Shown: piece after piece, positions 7,234 through 15,206 of the stretch
Layout: every line of letters begins with the position of its first letter
Position numbering within the stretch: the first letter of the stretch is position 1
Assembly (NCBI RefSeq): GCF_025506355.1
Contig: NZ_JANZYP010000075.1
Coordinates: forward strand, 1-48,795
DNA length: 48,795 nt
Direction of reading: 5' to 3'
Source: Sphaerisporangium corydalis
Lineage (GTDB): Bacteria > Actinomycetota > Actinomycetes > Streptosporangiales > Streptosporangiaceae
Program-made: the position numbers and the translations under genes
The notes under the pieces: generated by a model
The model's database searches: none
Told to the model about the DNA's origin: nothing
What the model saw: the letters and a program-made list of their open reading frames with translations, nothing else

Positions 7234-9642
7234 ATGACTGCGACAACCATCGCCGGCCGGGGGCAGACGGTCACCTTCCCTGACGGATTCATATGGGGAT
7301 CCGCCACCGCCGCCTACCAGGTCGAGGGGGCAGCGGCGGAGGACGGCAGGGGTCCGTCGATCTGGGACACGTTCTCGCGCAGGCCGGGGGCCATCGCCAA
7401 CGGGCACAACGGCGACACCGCGTGCGATCACTACCATCGGTACGCCGCCGACATCGGCGTGATGCGCGAGCTCGACCTGGACGTCTACCGGTTCTCGGTG
7501 GCCTGGCCGAGGGTCCAGCCGGACGGGGCCGGCGCGATCAACGCTGCGGGTCTCGACTTCTACGAGAAGCTGGTCGACGACCTGCTGGAGGCCGGCATCG
7601 CGCCGTACGTCACGCTCTACCACTGGGACCTTCCCCAGGCCCTGGAGGAGTTCGGCGGCTGGACGAACCGCGACACCGCCTACCGTTTCGCCGACTACAC
7701 CAAGGCCGTGTACGACCGGCTCGGCGACCGGGTCAGCACCTGGATGACCATCAACGAGCCGTGGGTGGCGGCCTTCCTCGGGTACGGCATCGGCGTGCAC
7801 GCCCCGGGGCGTACCTCCTCGGCGGAGGCGTTCCGCGCCGCGCACCACCTCATGCTCGCCCACGGGCTGAGCGTCCGCGCGCTGCGCGGCTCGGGGGCCG
7901 ACGAGATCGCCCTCACGCTCAACCTGGTCCCGGTGGTGACCCCGGGCCAGGTGAACGACCCGGCCCTGGTCCTGTCCGCGGCGGACGCCGAGGCGGTCGA
8001 CCGCGTCGACTGCCTGATCAACCGGCAGTTCCTGGACCCGGCCCTGCGCGGCGAGTACCCCGAGCAGGTGCTGAAGATCGTGGACCGCGTCGCCGGCCTC
8101 GATCACATCCGAGGCGGCGACCTCGCGATCATCAACCAGCCGATCGACCTGCTCGGCATCAACTACTACACCCCGTGCGTGGTGCGGTCCGGGCCCGGCG
8201 AGCCGGCCAACCCGGCCTACCCCGGTACCGAGGACATCGAGTTCGCCGGCGCCTACGCCCCGACGACCGCCACCGGCTGGCCGATCGTCCCGACCGGGCT
8301 GTCCCAGCTTCTCGTGCGGCTCTCGCGCGACTACCCCGAGGTCGGGCTGCTCGTCACCGAGAACGGCGCCGCGTTCGACGACGTGGTGTCGGGCGAGCGC
8401 GTGCACGACGCCGACCGCACCGCCTACCTGGAGGGTCACCTCCGGGCCGCGCACGCCGCCATCGAGGCAGGGGCCGACCTGCGCGGGTACCTCGTCTGGT
8501 CCCTGCTGGACAACTTCGAGTGGGCCGAGGGGTACAACAAGCGCTTCGGCATCGTGCACGTCGACTTCGCGACCCAGCGCCGCCTGCTCAAGGACAGCGC
8601 GCTGTGGTTCCGCGAGGTCATCCAGCGCAACGGCCTGTGGAAGGAGCGCGCCCGGCGCCCCACCCTGGAGGAGGTGGCCGCGCGGGCGGGCGTGTCGCGC
8701 TCGACGGTCTCGCGGGTGATAAACGGGCAGGCCACGGTCAGCGACAAGCACCGCGCCATCGTCATGGACGCCGTCAACGAGCTCGGCTACGTGCCGAACT
8801 CCGCCGCGCGCAGCCTGGTGACCCAGCGCACCGACACGATCGGCCTGGTCGTCCTGGAGGCCGCCAGGGGGCGAGGCGACGACCCGATGTTCTCGGCGGC
8901 CGTGCGGTCGGCCGTCCACGCCCTGGAGGACGAGGGCAAGCAGGTCACGCTCATGCTCGCCGGGTCGACGCGCAGCCGCCTGCGGGTGGAGCAGTACGTC
9001 GCGGCCGGGCACGTGGACGGGGTCGTGGTCGTCTCGGCGCGCGGCGCCGACCCGCTGCTCGGCACCCTGGTCCGCACGGGCATCCCGATCGTGTCGCTGG
9101 GCCGGCCGTCGGTGCCCATCGCGCTGCCGTACGTCGACAGCGACGACGTCGGCGGGGCCATCTCCGCGGTCACGCATCTGCTCGGCGGCGGGCGCCGCAG
9201 GATCGCGATGATCTGCGGTCCGCTGGACAGCGTGGCCGCGCAGGACCGGCTGGCCGGCTACCGCGACACGCTCCGCGACCACGGGCGCCGGTCGATCATC
9301 GCGATCGGCGACCTCACCCGCGGGTCGGGCGGGGCCGCGATGCGCCAGCTCCTCCAGGACGACCCCGACCTGGACGCGGTCTTCGCCGCCAACGACCTGA
9401 TGGCCATCGGCGCGCTGAGCGTGCTGCACGAGGCGGGCCGCACGGTCCCCGGGGACGTCGCGGTCGTCGGCTTCGACGACATCGAGGCCGCCGCCTACAC
9501 CATCCCCCCGCTCACCACGGTCCGCGGCCACATCGAGGACCGCGCCCGCACCGCCGTTCGCCTGCTCCTCACCCAGACCGAGGGCGGCCCCGTCTCCTCG
9601 ACCATCCTCCCCACCGAACTGGTCGTCCGCGAAAGCACGTGA
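7234..9642 (+). CDS. GH1 beta-glucosidase fused in frame to a LacI-family repressor
   Basis: One uninterrupted frame of 802 residues carries two complete proteins. Residues 1 to about 469 are a family-1 glycoside hydrolase: FIWGSATAAYQVEGA near the start, the acid/base Glu175 in TINEPW, the nucleophile Glu376 in LLVTENGA, and LVWSLLDNFEWAEGY near the end. There is no signal peptide, so it should be cytosolic, acting on imported cellobiose-like glucosides. From about residue 475 a LacI/GalR repressor begins with TLEEVAARAGVSRSTVSRV (helix-turn-helix), GYVPNSAARSL (hinge) and a complete periplasmic-binding-like effector domain through FAANDLMAIGAL and VVGFDDIEAA. The start is ATG 7234 with GGGAG about 10 nt upstream. 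In related actinobacteria these are usually neighbouring separate genes. No ATG, GTG or TTG lies in frame between the GH1 end and the HTH. Confidence 0.93.
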   Translation: MTATTIAGRGQTVTFPDGFIWGSATAAYQVEGAAAEDGRGPSIWDTFSRRPGAIANGHNGDTACDHYHRYAADIGVMRELDLDVYRFSVAWPRVQPDGAGAINAAGLDFYEKLVDDLLEAGIAPYVTLYHWDLPQALEEFGGWTNRDTAYRFADYTKAVYDRLGDRVSTWMTINEPWVAAFLGYGIGVHAPGRTSSAEAFRAAHHLMLAHGLSVRALRGSGADEIALTLNLVPVVTPGQVNDPALVLSAADAEAVDRVDCLINRQFLDPALRGEYPEQVLKIVDRVAGLDHIRGGDLAIINQPIDLLGINYYTPCVVRSGPGEPANPAYPGTEDIEFAGAYAPTTATGWPIVPTGLSQLLVRLSRDYPEVGLLVTENGAAFDDVVSGERVHDADRTAYLEGHLRAAHAAIEAGADLRGYLVWSLLDNFEWAEGYNKRFGIVHVDFATQRRLLKDSALWFREVIQRNGLWKERARRPTLEEVAARAGVSRSTVSRVINGQATVSDKHRAIVMDAVNELGYVPNSAARSLVTQRTDTIGLVVLEAARGRGDDPMFSAAVRSAVHALEDEGKQVTLMLAGSTRSRLRVEQYVAAGHVDGVVVVSARGADPLLGTLVRTGIPIVSLGRPSVPIALPYVDSDDVGGAISAVTHLLGGGRRRIAMICGPLDSVAAQDRLAGYRDTLRDHGRRSIIAIGDLTRGSGGAAMRQLLQDDPDLDAVFAANDLMAIGALSVLHEAGRTVPGDVAVVGFDDIEAAAYTIPPLTTVRGHIEDRARTAVRLLLTQTEGGPVSSTILPTELVVREST

Positions 9643-9852
9643 CGGTAGGGGATTGATAGGGGGCGGCTAACCGGGGAAAAGGGTACGGAGTGCGCTTTGT
9701 TCTGCAATCATGACTTTTTGTAGCAACGCCATGTCGAGACGGGAGCGGTGTCGGCGTGATATGGCGTACGGCTACGTGCGGCAATCTGGCGTGCGCGGGA
9801 CCCGTTCCGGGCCACGCCATCTGCGATTCCCGGACTTAAGGATTGAGCGCCG
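9643..9852. other. Intergenic region before the MFS gene, with a stem-loop
   Basis: Of these 210 bases the only clear structure is TGGCGTG (9787-9793) pairing with CACGCCA (9813-9819), with a 19-nt loop, 34 nt before the MFS start. It could be an untranslated-leader hairpin or a binding site. The stretch near 9695-9725 is AT-rich and may be the promoter, but no good -35/-10 pair is evident. Confidence 0.35.
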
Positions 9853-11301
9853 GTGAGCGAGAACCTGGATGGGGCCGAGGGGGAGGCCGCGGAGAGGGGC
9901 GGGAGGCGCGCGCCCGACAGGCAGGCCGCGGGGGCGGCCACTGAGAGCGCGCGAGAGCGGCCCGGCCCGGAACGCGCGCCCGACGAGGGCGGCGCGGCGG
10001 ACGCGCCGGAGGAAGGCGTCTCCGGTAAGGCGGCCGAGAAGGACAGGCCCGCGACGTTCGGGGAGGTCTTCGGGGTCGCGGAGTACCGCGCGCTGTTCGG
10101 GGCGGCCCTGCTGTCGTGGGTCGGTGACTACTTCGCCAAGGTGGCCGTGACCTTCCTGGTCTTCCAGGACACCGGTTCGGTGCTGCTGTCGGCCGTCGGC
10201 TTCGCCATCAGCTACCTCCCCTGGGTGGCGGGCGGCCCGGTGCTCGCCGCGCTCGCCGAGCGGTACCCCTACCGGCGGGTCATGATCATCTGTGATCTGG
10301 CCCGCATGGTGCTGGTGGGGGCGATGGCCATCCCGGGGACGCCCCTGGTGATCCTGCTCGCGCTGCTGCTCGGCGCGTCGCTGCTGACGCCGCCGTTCCA
10401 GGCGGCCCGCTCGGCGATGGTCGCGCAGCTCCTCACCGGAGACCGGTACGTCGTCGGCCTGTCGTTCCAGAACATGGCGGCCCAGGCGGCGCAGGTCGCC
10501 GGGTACGCGGTGGGCGGCGTGATCACCGCCATCGACGGTCACGGCGCGCTGCTGATCAACGCCGCGACGTTCGCCGCCTCGGCGCTGATGCTCTGGCGCG
10601 GCGTGCGCCCCCGGCCCAATCCCTCCGCCGACGTCCCACGGAGGTCGCTGCTCCGGGAGACCGGCGACGGGCTGCGCTTCGTCTTCGGGCACCGGGTGAT
10701 GCGGCCGACCTCCCTGGTGGTGTTCAGCGTGGTGGCGATCGTGATCGTCCCTGAGGGGCTGGCGGCCGCGTGGGCGCCCGAGTTCGGCGGCGGGCCGGAG
10801 ATCACCGGGCTGCTGATGGCCGCGCCGCCGGTCGGCGCCGTCATCGGGGCGCTCGTGACGCGCATCACCGGCCCGGAGCGGCGGCTGAAGCTGCTCAAAC
10901 CCCTTCTGCTGGCCGGGCCGCTGCTGCTGGTCCCCGTGCTGGTCTCGCCGCCGTTCGCGGTGGTGTTCGTGCTGGTGCTGCTGGCGGCGTGCGCGGTCAA
11001 CACGGTGCTCGTCCCGTTGAACGGGGTGTTCGTCCAGATGCTCCCGAACGCCTTCCGGGCCAGGGCTTTCGGGATCATGCAAGGGGGGATCCAGCTCACG
11101 CACGCGGTCGCGGTCCTCGCGGCCGGCGCGTTCGCCGAGCGGTACCCGGTGGCGATCGTGGTGGGGGCGTGGTCGGTGTGCGGGCTGGCCGTCATGGGAG
11201 TCGCGGTGACCAAGTGGCCGGGACGCGAGATCATCAGAGAGGAGATCGCCCGCGCCACCGAACTCAACCGCGCCACGCCCACGGTGCCGGCGACCACCTG
11301 A
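9853..11301 (+). CDS. MFS transporter (EntS/DHA3-like)
   Basis: Major facilitator superfamily exporter of 482 residues. The first 65 residues are a hydrophilic, Glu/Arg/Ala-rich extension. The transporter body starts at about FGEVFGVAEYRALFGAALLS and contains around twelve hydrophobic segments. The loop after the second helix (ALAERYPYRRVMI) resembles motif A, and SLLTPPFQAARSAM is typical of the DHA3/enterobactin-exporter branch. The GTG start at 9853 is the first in frame. The long polar extension is unusual; an internal start would remove it, but I see no better ribosome site. The substrate is unknown. It is convergent with the zinc-free MDR gene downstream. Confidence 0.88.
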   Translation: MSENLDGAEGEAAERGGRRAPDRQAAGAATESARERPGPERAPDEGGAADAPEEGVSGKAAEKDRPATFGEVFGVAEYRALFGAALLSWVGDYFAKVAVTFLVFQDTGSVLLSAVGFAISYLPWVAGGPVLAALAERYPYRRVMIICDLARMVLVGAMAIPGTPLVILLALLLGASLLTPPFQAARSAMVAQLLTGDRYVVGLSFQNMAAQAAQVAGYAVGGVITAIDGHGALLINAATFAASALMLWRGVRPRPNPSADVPRRSLLRETGDGLRFVFGHRVMRPTSLVVFSVVAIVIVPEGLAAAWAPEFGGGPEITGLLMAAPPVGAVIGALVTRITGPERRLKLLKPLLLAGPLLLVPVLVSPPFAVVFVLVLLAACAVNTVLVPLNGVFVQMLPNAFRARAFGIMQGGIQLTHAVAVLAAGAFAERYPVAIVVGAWSVCGLAVMGVAVTKWPGREIIREEIARATELNRATPTVPATT

Positions 11302-11341
11302 GCCCAGGACTGCGGTCGGCGACCTTCGTGAACCGGTGTCA

Positions 11342-11356
11342 TGGGGCCGATGGCCC
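11342..11356. terminator. Small hairpin between convergent genes
   Basis: GGGCC (11344-11348) and GGCCC (11352-11356) can pair across a 3-nt loop in the short gap between the convergent MFS and MDR genes. It is a weak candidate for a shared terminator. Confidence 0.25.
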
Positions 11357-11367
11357 GGGGGCCGTGT

Positions 11368-12336
11368 TCAGATGGTGATGACGATTTTGGCCCGGGCGTG
11401 GCCCTCGCCGAAGTAGCGCATGGCCTCGGGGACCTCGCTCAGCGGGTACGTCCTGTCGATGGCCGGTGTGATCTCGCCGGACTCGGCGAGCCGCCTGAGC
11501 TCGGCCAGGTCCTTCGGGTTCGTCCTGGTCATGAACGTGCGGACGTTCTGGCGCACGAACGGCGACAGCACGCGCGCCCTGACCAGCCGGCCCAGCGGGC
11601 CGAACCACCGGCCACCGGTCGCGCTGGACAGCACGAGCGTCCCCCTCGGGGTCAGCGCGCGCCGGAGGTCCGCCAGCGAGTGGTTCCCCGCGAGGTCGAG
11701 GATCACGTCCCAGTGCCGGCCGCTCCTGGTGAAGTCCTCCTTGGTGTAGTCGATGACCTCGGCGGCGCCGAGCGACCGGACCAGGTCCACGTTCCGCGTG
11801 CCGCACACGCCGGTCACCTCGGCGCCGAACGACCTGGCGACCTGCACGGCGAACGTCCCCACGCCCCCCGACGCGCCGTTGACCAGGACCCGCTGCCCCG
11901 GCCGGACGCGTCCGTGGTCGCGCAGGGCCTGCAGGGCGGTGGCCGCCGCGACGGGCATCGTGGCGGCCTGCTCGAACGTCAGGTTGGCCGGCTTCTGCTC
12001 CGGCACGTCCTCAGGGACGCACGCGTACTCGGCGAAGGTCCCCGTCTCGATCTCGGCATACACCTCGTCGCCGGCGCGGAACCGCCGCACGTTCGCGCCG
12101 ACCGACTCGACCGTGCCCGCGAAATCCCTGCCCCGGATCCGGTACTTCGGCCTGGGCAGCCCGAACGCCAGGCGGGACACGTACGGCACACCCGACAGGA
12201 TGACCTGGTCGCCGTGGTTGACCGACGCCGCGTGCACGCGGATCAGCAGCTCGCCGTCCTTGGCCACCGGCTTGTCGACGTCCGTGAGCTCCAGCTCGTC
12301 CGGTGAGCCGTACCCCGCCTGGATGATCGCCTTCAT
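11368..12336 (-). CDS. NAD(P)-dependent alcohol dehydrogenase, MDR superfamily
   Basis: Cytosolic medium-chain reductase of 322 residues. It has the GroES-like N-terminal fold (HAASVNHGDQVI), the GRDFAGTVESVG segment, a Rossmann motif in VLVNGASGGVGTFAVQVA, and ends HARAKIVITI. It lacks the cysteine cluster of zinc alcohol dehydrogenases and resembles the quinone-reductase-like 'NAD(P)-dependent alcohol dehydrogenase' group. The start at ATG 12336 has AGGAGGG five nt upstream. The gene is third in an operon after the ArsR regulator and the 94-residue membrane protein, 68 bp behind the latter, so it is probably under the same regulator. Confidence 0.9.
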   Translation of the reverse strand: MKAIIQAGYGSPDELELTDVDKPVAKDGELLIRVHAASVNHGDQVILSGVPYVSRLAFGLPRPKYRIRGRDFAGTVESVGANVRRFRAGDEVYAEIETGTFAEYACVPEDVPEQKPANLTFEQAATMPVAAATALQALRDHGRVRPGQRVLVNGASGGVGTFAVQVARSFGAEVTGVCGTRNVDLVRSLGAAEVIDYTKEDFTRSGRHWDVILDLAGNHSLADLRRALTPRGTLVLSSATGGRWFGPLGRLVRARVLSPFVRQNVRTFMTRTNPKDLAELRRLAESGEITPAIDRTYPLSEVPEAMRYFGEGHARAKIVITI

Positions 12337-12404
12337 CGTGCCCTCCTGGTGCGTACCGGGATGGTGCGGGATGGGTGCGGCCGGCGCGGGTCGGGTGTGC
12401 CGGC

Positions 12405-12689
12405 TCATTCGACGGTCCGCAGGATCTGCTCGATCGAGGTCGTCCGGCTCCGCAGCTCGGACAGGTCGGCGGCCACCCGCTGCTGGGCGTCCAGGGTGTT
12501 CTCGGCGAGATGCTCGTAGCGGCGCACGAGCTGCCGCAGGGCGTCGTCCTGGGCGGCAGAGACCTTCAGCTTGCGGAACTCGTGGAAGGTCGCGAGGACG
12601 GCGATGATCAGGATCGTGGCCAGCACCAGGATGCCGAGGGTGAGTATCGTGCCGGGCCAGTTCGCGGGCTCGGCCGCGCTGAGGTTCAT
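12405..12689 (-). CDS. Small membrane protein with coiled coil
   Basis: 94 residues. A single transmembrane segment, TILTLGILVLATILIIAVLA, is at about residues 14-33. It is followed by a basic turn and a long heptad-rich helix (RQLVRRYEHLAENTLDAQQR and on) that is likely a coiled coil. The start codon shares one base with the stop of the ArsR gene (TGATG), so the two are translationally coupled. The topology would put the coiled coil in the cytosol, where it could meet the regulator or an enzyme. I do not recognise a named family; similar small proteins often accompany this kind of regulator in actinobacteria. Confidence 0.75.
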   Translation of the reverse strand: MNLSAAEPANWPGTILTLGILVLATILIIAVLATFHEFRKLKVSAAQDDALRQLVRRYEHLAENTLDAQQRVAADLSELRSRTTSIEQILRTVE

Positions 12690-13039
12690 CAGGACTGCTC
12701 CTCTGGTGCGGGGCCCTTCTCCGAGCCCGGTCTGGTCAGGGTCGTGACCGCCTCGACCAGCGCGGACGCGGTCAGGTGCAGGTCGAAGTCCGCGATCTCG
12801 TAGTACTTCATGGCCTTGCCGTCCGAGGACAGCTCAAGGGTGCCGACGATCAGTCCGGCGGCCTCCAGGCGTTGCAGGTGCATGTGCAGCAGGGGACGGC
12901 TCACGCCGATCTCGCGGGCCAGGTGGCTCACGTAGTCGCGCCCGCCGGCCAGCGTCGCGACGATGCGCATCCGTAGCGGGTTGGCCAGCGCCGCCAGCAT
13001 CACGACCAGCTCGTCGCCGCTCGGCCCGGCCTTCGTCAT
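12689..13039 (-). CDS. ArsR-type winged-helix regulator
   Basis: 116-residue DNA-binding protein. LAALANPLRMRIVATLAGGRD at about residues 15-35 opens the winged helix, and the recognition region is VSHLAREIGVSRPLLHMHLQ. The wing ends SDGKAMKYYEIADF. No cysteine metal site (the CxC of classic ArsR) is present, so it probably senses something other than a soft metal. GGAG lies five nt before ATG 13039. A 16-bp inverted repeat 16-31 bp upstream is its likely autoregulatory operator. It heads the three-gene operon with the coiled-coil membrane protein and the MDR enzyme. Confidence 0.88.
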   Translation of the reverse strand: MTKAGPSGDELVVMLAALANPLRMRIVATLAGGRDYVSHLAREIGVSRPLLHMHLQRLEAAGLIVGTLELSSDGKAMKYYEIADFDLHLTASALVEAVTTLTRPGSEKGPAPEEQS

Positions 13040-13054
13040 GTTTCTCCATCACGT

Positions 13055-13070
13055 GTAAGAATTGTCTTAC
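13055..13070. promoter_or_regulatory. Inverted-repeat operator of the ArsR-type regulator
   Basis: GTAAGA-ATTG-TCTTAC is a perfect 6-bp inverted repeat with a 4-nt spacer, in AT-rich sequence just upstream of the regulator's start. Its position and form fit autorepression by an ArsR dimer. Confidence 0.65.
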
Positions 13071-13152
13071 GCATGAAACCGTAGCATGTCCCATGCGCCG
13101 GCGATACAGGCCGGACGAGCGGTCAGCGGAGAGAGCGGAGAAGGGCGAAAGG

Positions 13153-15066
13153 TCAGCGGGGAGAGGAGGCGGACGCCGGGCCCTGGACGGTGAAGTCGTC
13201 GAAGGAGACGCCGAGCGAGGAGCCGGACTTCTCCGGGACGCGGGCCAGGAAGCCGACGTCCCCGTTGGGCAGGCTCGACGGGCTGCCCGAGTTGTCCAGG
13301 AAGGACTGCACCCGCGCGCCGTCCACCCACATGGTGAGCTGGACGCCCTCGGCGGTCTTGGCGCACTCCACCTGCACCTTGGCGGGGGTGTTCTTGGTGA
13401 TGCCGGTCGCCGCGGCCGCCGTGAGGTTGCCGCCGGTGCCCTTGGTGACCCTGCGGATGCGCGCCTCGCCGGTCTCGCTGAGCAGGAACTCGTACCTGCT
13501 CTGGCGGTACTCGCCGTCGGCCCGGCAGAACAGCCCGTACTCGCCGGGGCCCTTGGAGCTCCGCAGGGTCGCGGTCACGGTGAGGAGCAGCCGCTGGGGC
13601 GTCGTCGGGGTCGGGGTCGCCGACGGGTCGGGGGTGGCCGGCTGCTCGGGGACGAAGGGGATGGGCGCCTTCTCGATGCGCTCGGAGCCCTCGTCGTTGA
13701 CGTCGACGGCGTAGAACCCGCCCGGGGCGTAGCCGTACATTCCGTACTCCTTGCCGGTGTACTCGCTGCCGCTCCAGCCGGTGCCGCTCTCGTTGAAGTC
13801 GTCCCGGTACAGGAAGCTGAGGTCTGTCGGCGGACCCGAGGGCGCGAGCAGCGCGCGCAGCCCGAACCCCGCGACGGCGAACAGGACCACCCCGGCCACG
13901 CCGATCCCGATGAGCCGCCGGCGCCGGGCGGCCGGGTCGGCGGGCCGGCCGCCTTCCGGCGGACCCTGCGCGCGCCAGGTCGCGTCCAGCGGCGTCCCCG
14001 CCCCCTGGTGCCGGGGGACGGCCGGCGTCGTGCCCAGGTACGTCGGGGACCCCGCGGGGACGGTCCCCTGGTGCGCGGCGGTGGGCGGCTGGCCCTGGTA
14101 CGGCGCGTGTGCCCCGGTGGGCGGCCCGGCCGGGAGGTGGCCCGTGGGCGGCGGGCCGTGGCGCGTCGGGGGCTGGCCGGGGAGGGTCGGCGCCTGGCCC
14201 TGGAGGGTCGGGGACCGCTGCCAGGCCTGGACGACGGTGTGCTCGGCGCGCTCGGGGGTCGTGCGGCCGACCATCTGGTCGAGGATCTGCTGGGCCGTCG
14301 GCCTGCGCTCCGGGTCCTTCTCCAGCGCCGCGGCCACCAGCGTGCGCAGCGGGGGCTCCATGCTGTCCAGCGAGGGCTCGGTGTTGAGCACCTGGTAGAC
14401 GATCGAGGGAAGCGACTCGCCGCCGAACGGGGCGCGCCCGCTGGCGGCGAAGGCGACCAGGCACCCCCACGAGAACACGTCGCACGCCGGCGCGGCGGGG
14501 GCGCCCCGCAGGACCTCGGGCGCCATGTAGCGGGGCGTCCCCATGAGCTCGCCGGTGCCGGTGATGCCGCTGAGCGTGTCCAGCGCCCGCGCGATCCCGA
14601 AGTCGATGACCCGGGGGCCGACCGGCGACAGCAGCACGTTGGACGGCTTGAGGTCGCGGTGGACGATGCCGGCGCTGTGGATGGCGGTGAGCGCGGTGGC
14701 GACGCCGACGGCCAGCGCGTCCAGGCTGGAGCCGCGCAGCGGCCCGGTCCGCTGGATGGCGTCGTGCAGGTTGGGGCCCTCGACGTACTCGGTGACGACG
14801 TAGAGCAGGTCGCCCTCCAGGTCGGAGTCCAGGACCGCGGCCGTGCAGAAGCGCCTGACCCGGCGGGCGGACTCGGCCTCGCGGCGGAACCGCACGCGGA
14901 ACTGCTCGTGCTGGCTGTACTCGGCGTTGATCACCTTGACGGCGACCCGCTGGCCGGTGTCGTCCTGGCCGAGGTAGACGGTGCCCATCCCGCCACGGCC
15001 CAGCCGGCCGATGAGTTGGTAACGGCCGATCTGGGTGGGTTCACTCGGACTTAGGTTGTTCACCAC
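13153..15066 (-). CDS. Receptor-type Ser/Thr protein kinase with extracellular jelly-roll-like domain
   Basis: PknB-type transmembrane kinase of 637 residues. The kinase domain covers about residues 14-270: GRLGRGGMGTVYLG (P-loop), AVKVIN (Lys), HRDLKPSNVLL (catalytic loop), DFGIARALD and MAPEVLRG. A 100-residue Pro/Thr/Gln-rich juxtamembrane region with repeats such as GQPPT leads to one transmembrane helix (LIGIGVAGVVLFAVAGFGL, about 385-405). The external 225 residues start FLYRDDFNESGTGWSG and end VSFDDFTVQGP, a layout that resembles a concanavalin/LamG-like beta sandwich; this fold call is inference. There are no PASTA repeats. Tandem GTG codons begin the gene at 15066; ribosome site AAGG is weak. 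It follows the ABC operon terminator and is likely a separate unit. Confidence 0.9.
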   Translation of the reverse strand: MVNNLSPSEPTQIGRYQLIGRLGRGGMGTVYLGQDDTGQRVAVKVINAEYSQHEQFRVRFRREAESARRVRRFCTAAVLDSDLEGDLLYVVTEYVEGPNLHDAIQRTGPLRGSSLDALAVGVATALTAIHSAGIVHRDLKPSNVLLSPVGPRVIDFGIARALDTLSGITGTGELMGTPRYMAPEVLRGAPAAPACDVFSWGCLVAFAASGRAPFGGESLPSIVYQVLNTEPSLDSMEPPLRTLVAAALEKDPERRPTAQQILDQMVGRTTPERAEHTVVQAWQRSPTLQGQAPTLPGQPPTRHGPPPTGHLPAGPPTGAHAPYQGQPPTAAHQGTVPAGSPTYLGTTPAVPRHQGAGTPLDATWRAQGPPEGGRPADPAARRRRLIGIGVAGVVLFAVAGFGLRALLAPSGPPTDLSFLYRDDFNESGTGWSGSEYTGKEYGMYGYAPGGFYAVDVNDEGSERIEKAPIPFVPEQPATPDPSATPTPTTPQRLLLTVTATLRSSKGPGEYGLFCRADGEYRQSRYEFLLSETGEARIRRVTKGTGGNLTAAAATGITKNTPAKVQVECAKTAEGVQLTMWVDGARVQSFLDNSGSPSSLPNGDVGFLARVPEKSGSSLGVSFDDFTVQGPASASSPR

Positions 15067-15166
15067 GTCGCCTTACCGCTATGCACCTGTACGCGACCGC
15101 CACCCTATCGAGATCGAGCCCGGCCGTCCGGTCTCCCGGCCGTGCGAAGAAAGAGCGGAATGGCGC

Positions 15167-15206
15167 CGGTACGGCCGGCCCCCTCGCGCGGGAGCCGGCC
15201 GTACCG
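15167..15206 (-). terminator. Strong hairpin terminator of the ABC importer operon
   Basis: A perfect 13-bp inverted repeat (CGGTACGGCCGGC, 15167-15179, against GCCGGCCGTACCG, 15194-15206) with a 14-nt loop begins immediately after the ATPase stop codon. No T-run follows, as is usual in actinobacteria. Confidence 0.75.

Noticed and set aside
7200..7235. A CelR/LacI operator at the GH1-LacI start.
   Set aside because: Only about nine of fourteen bases match TGGGAGCGCTCCCA, six of them being the ribosome site itself.
7132..9531. A 799-codon minus-strand frame opposite the GH1-LacI fusion.
   Set aside because: Shadow frame; the plus strand has complete GH1 and LacI motifs throughout.
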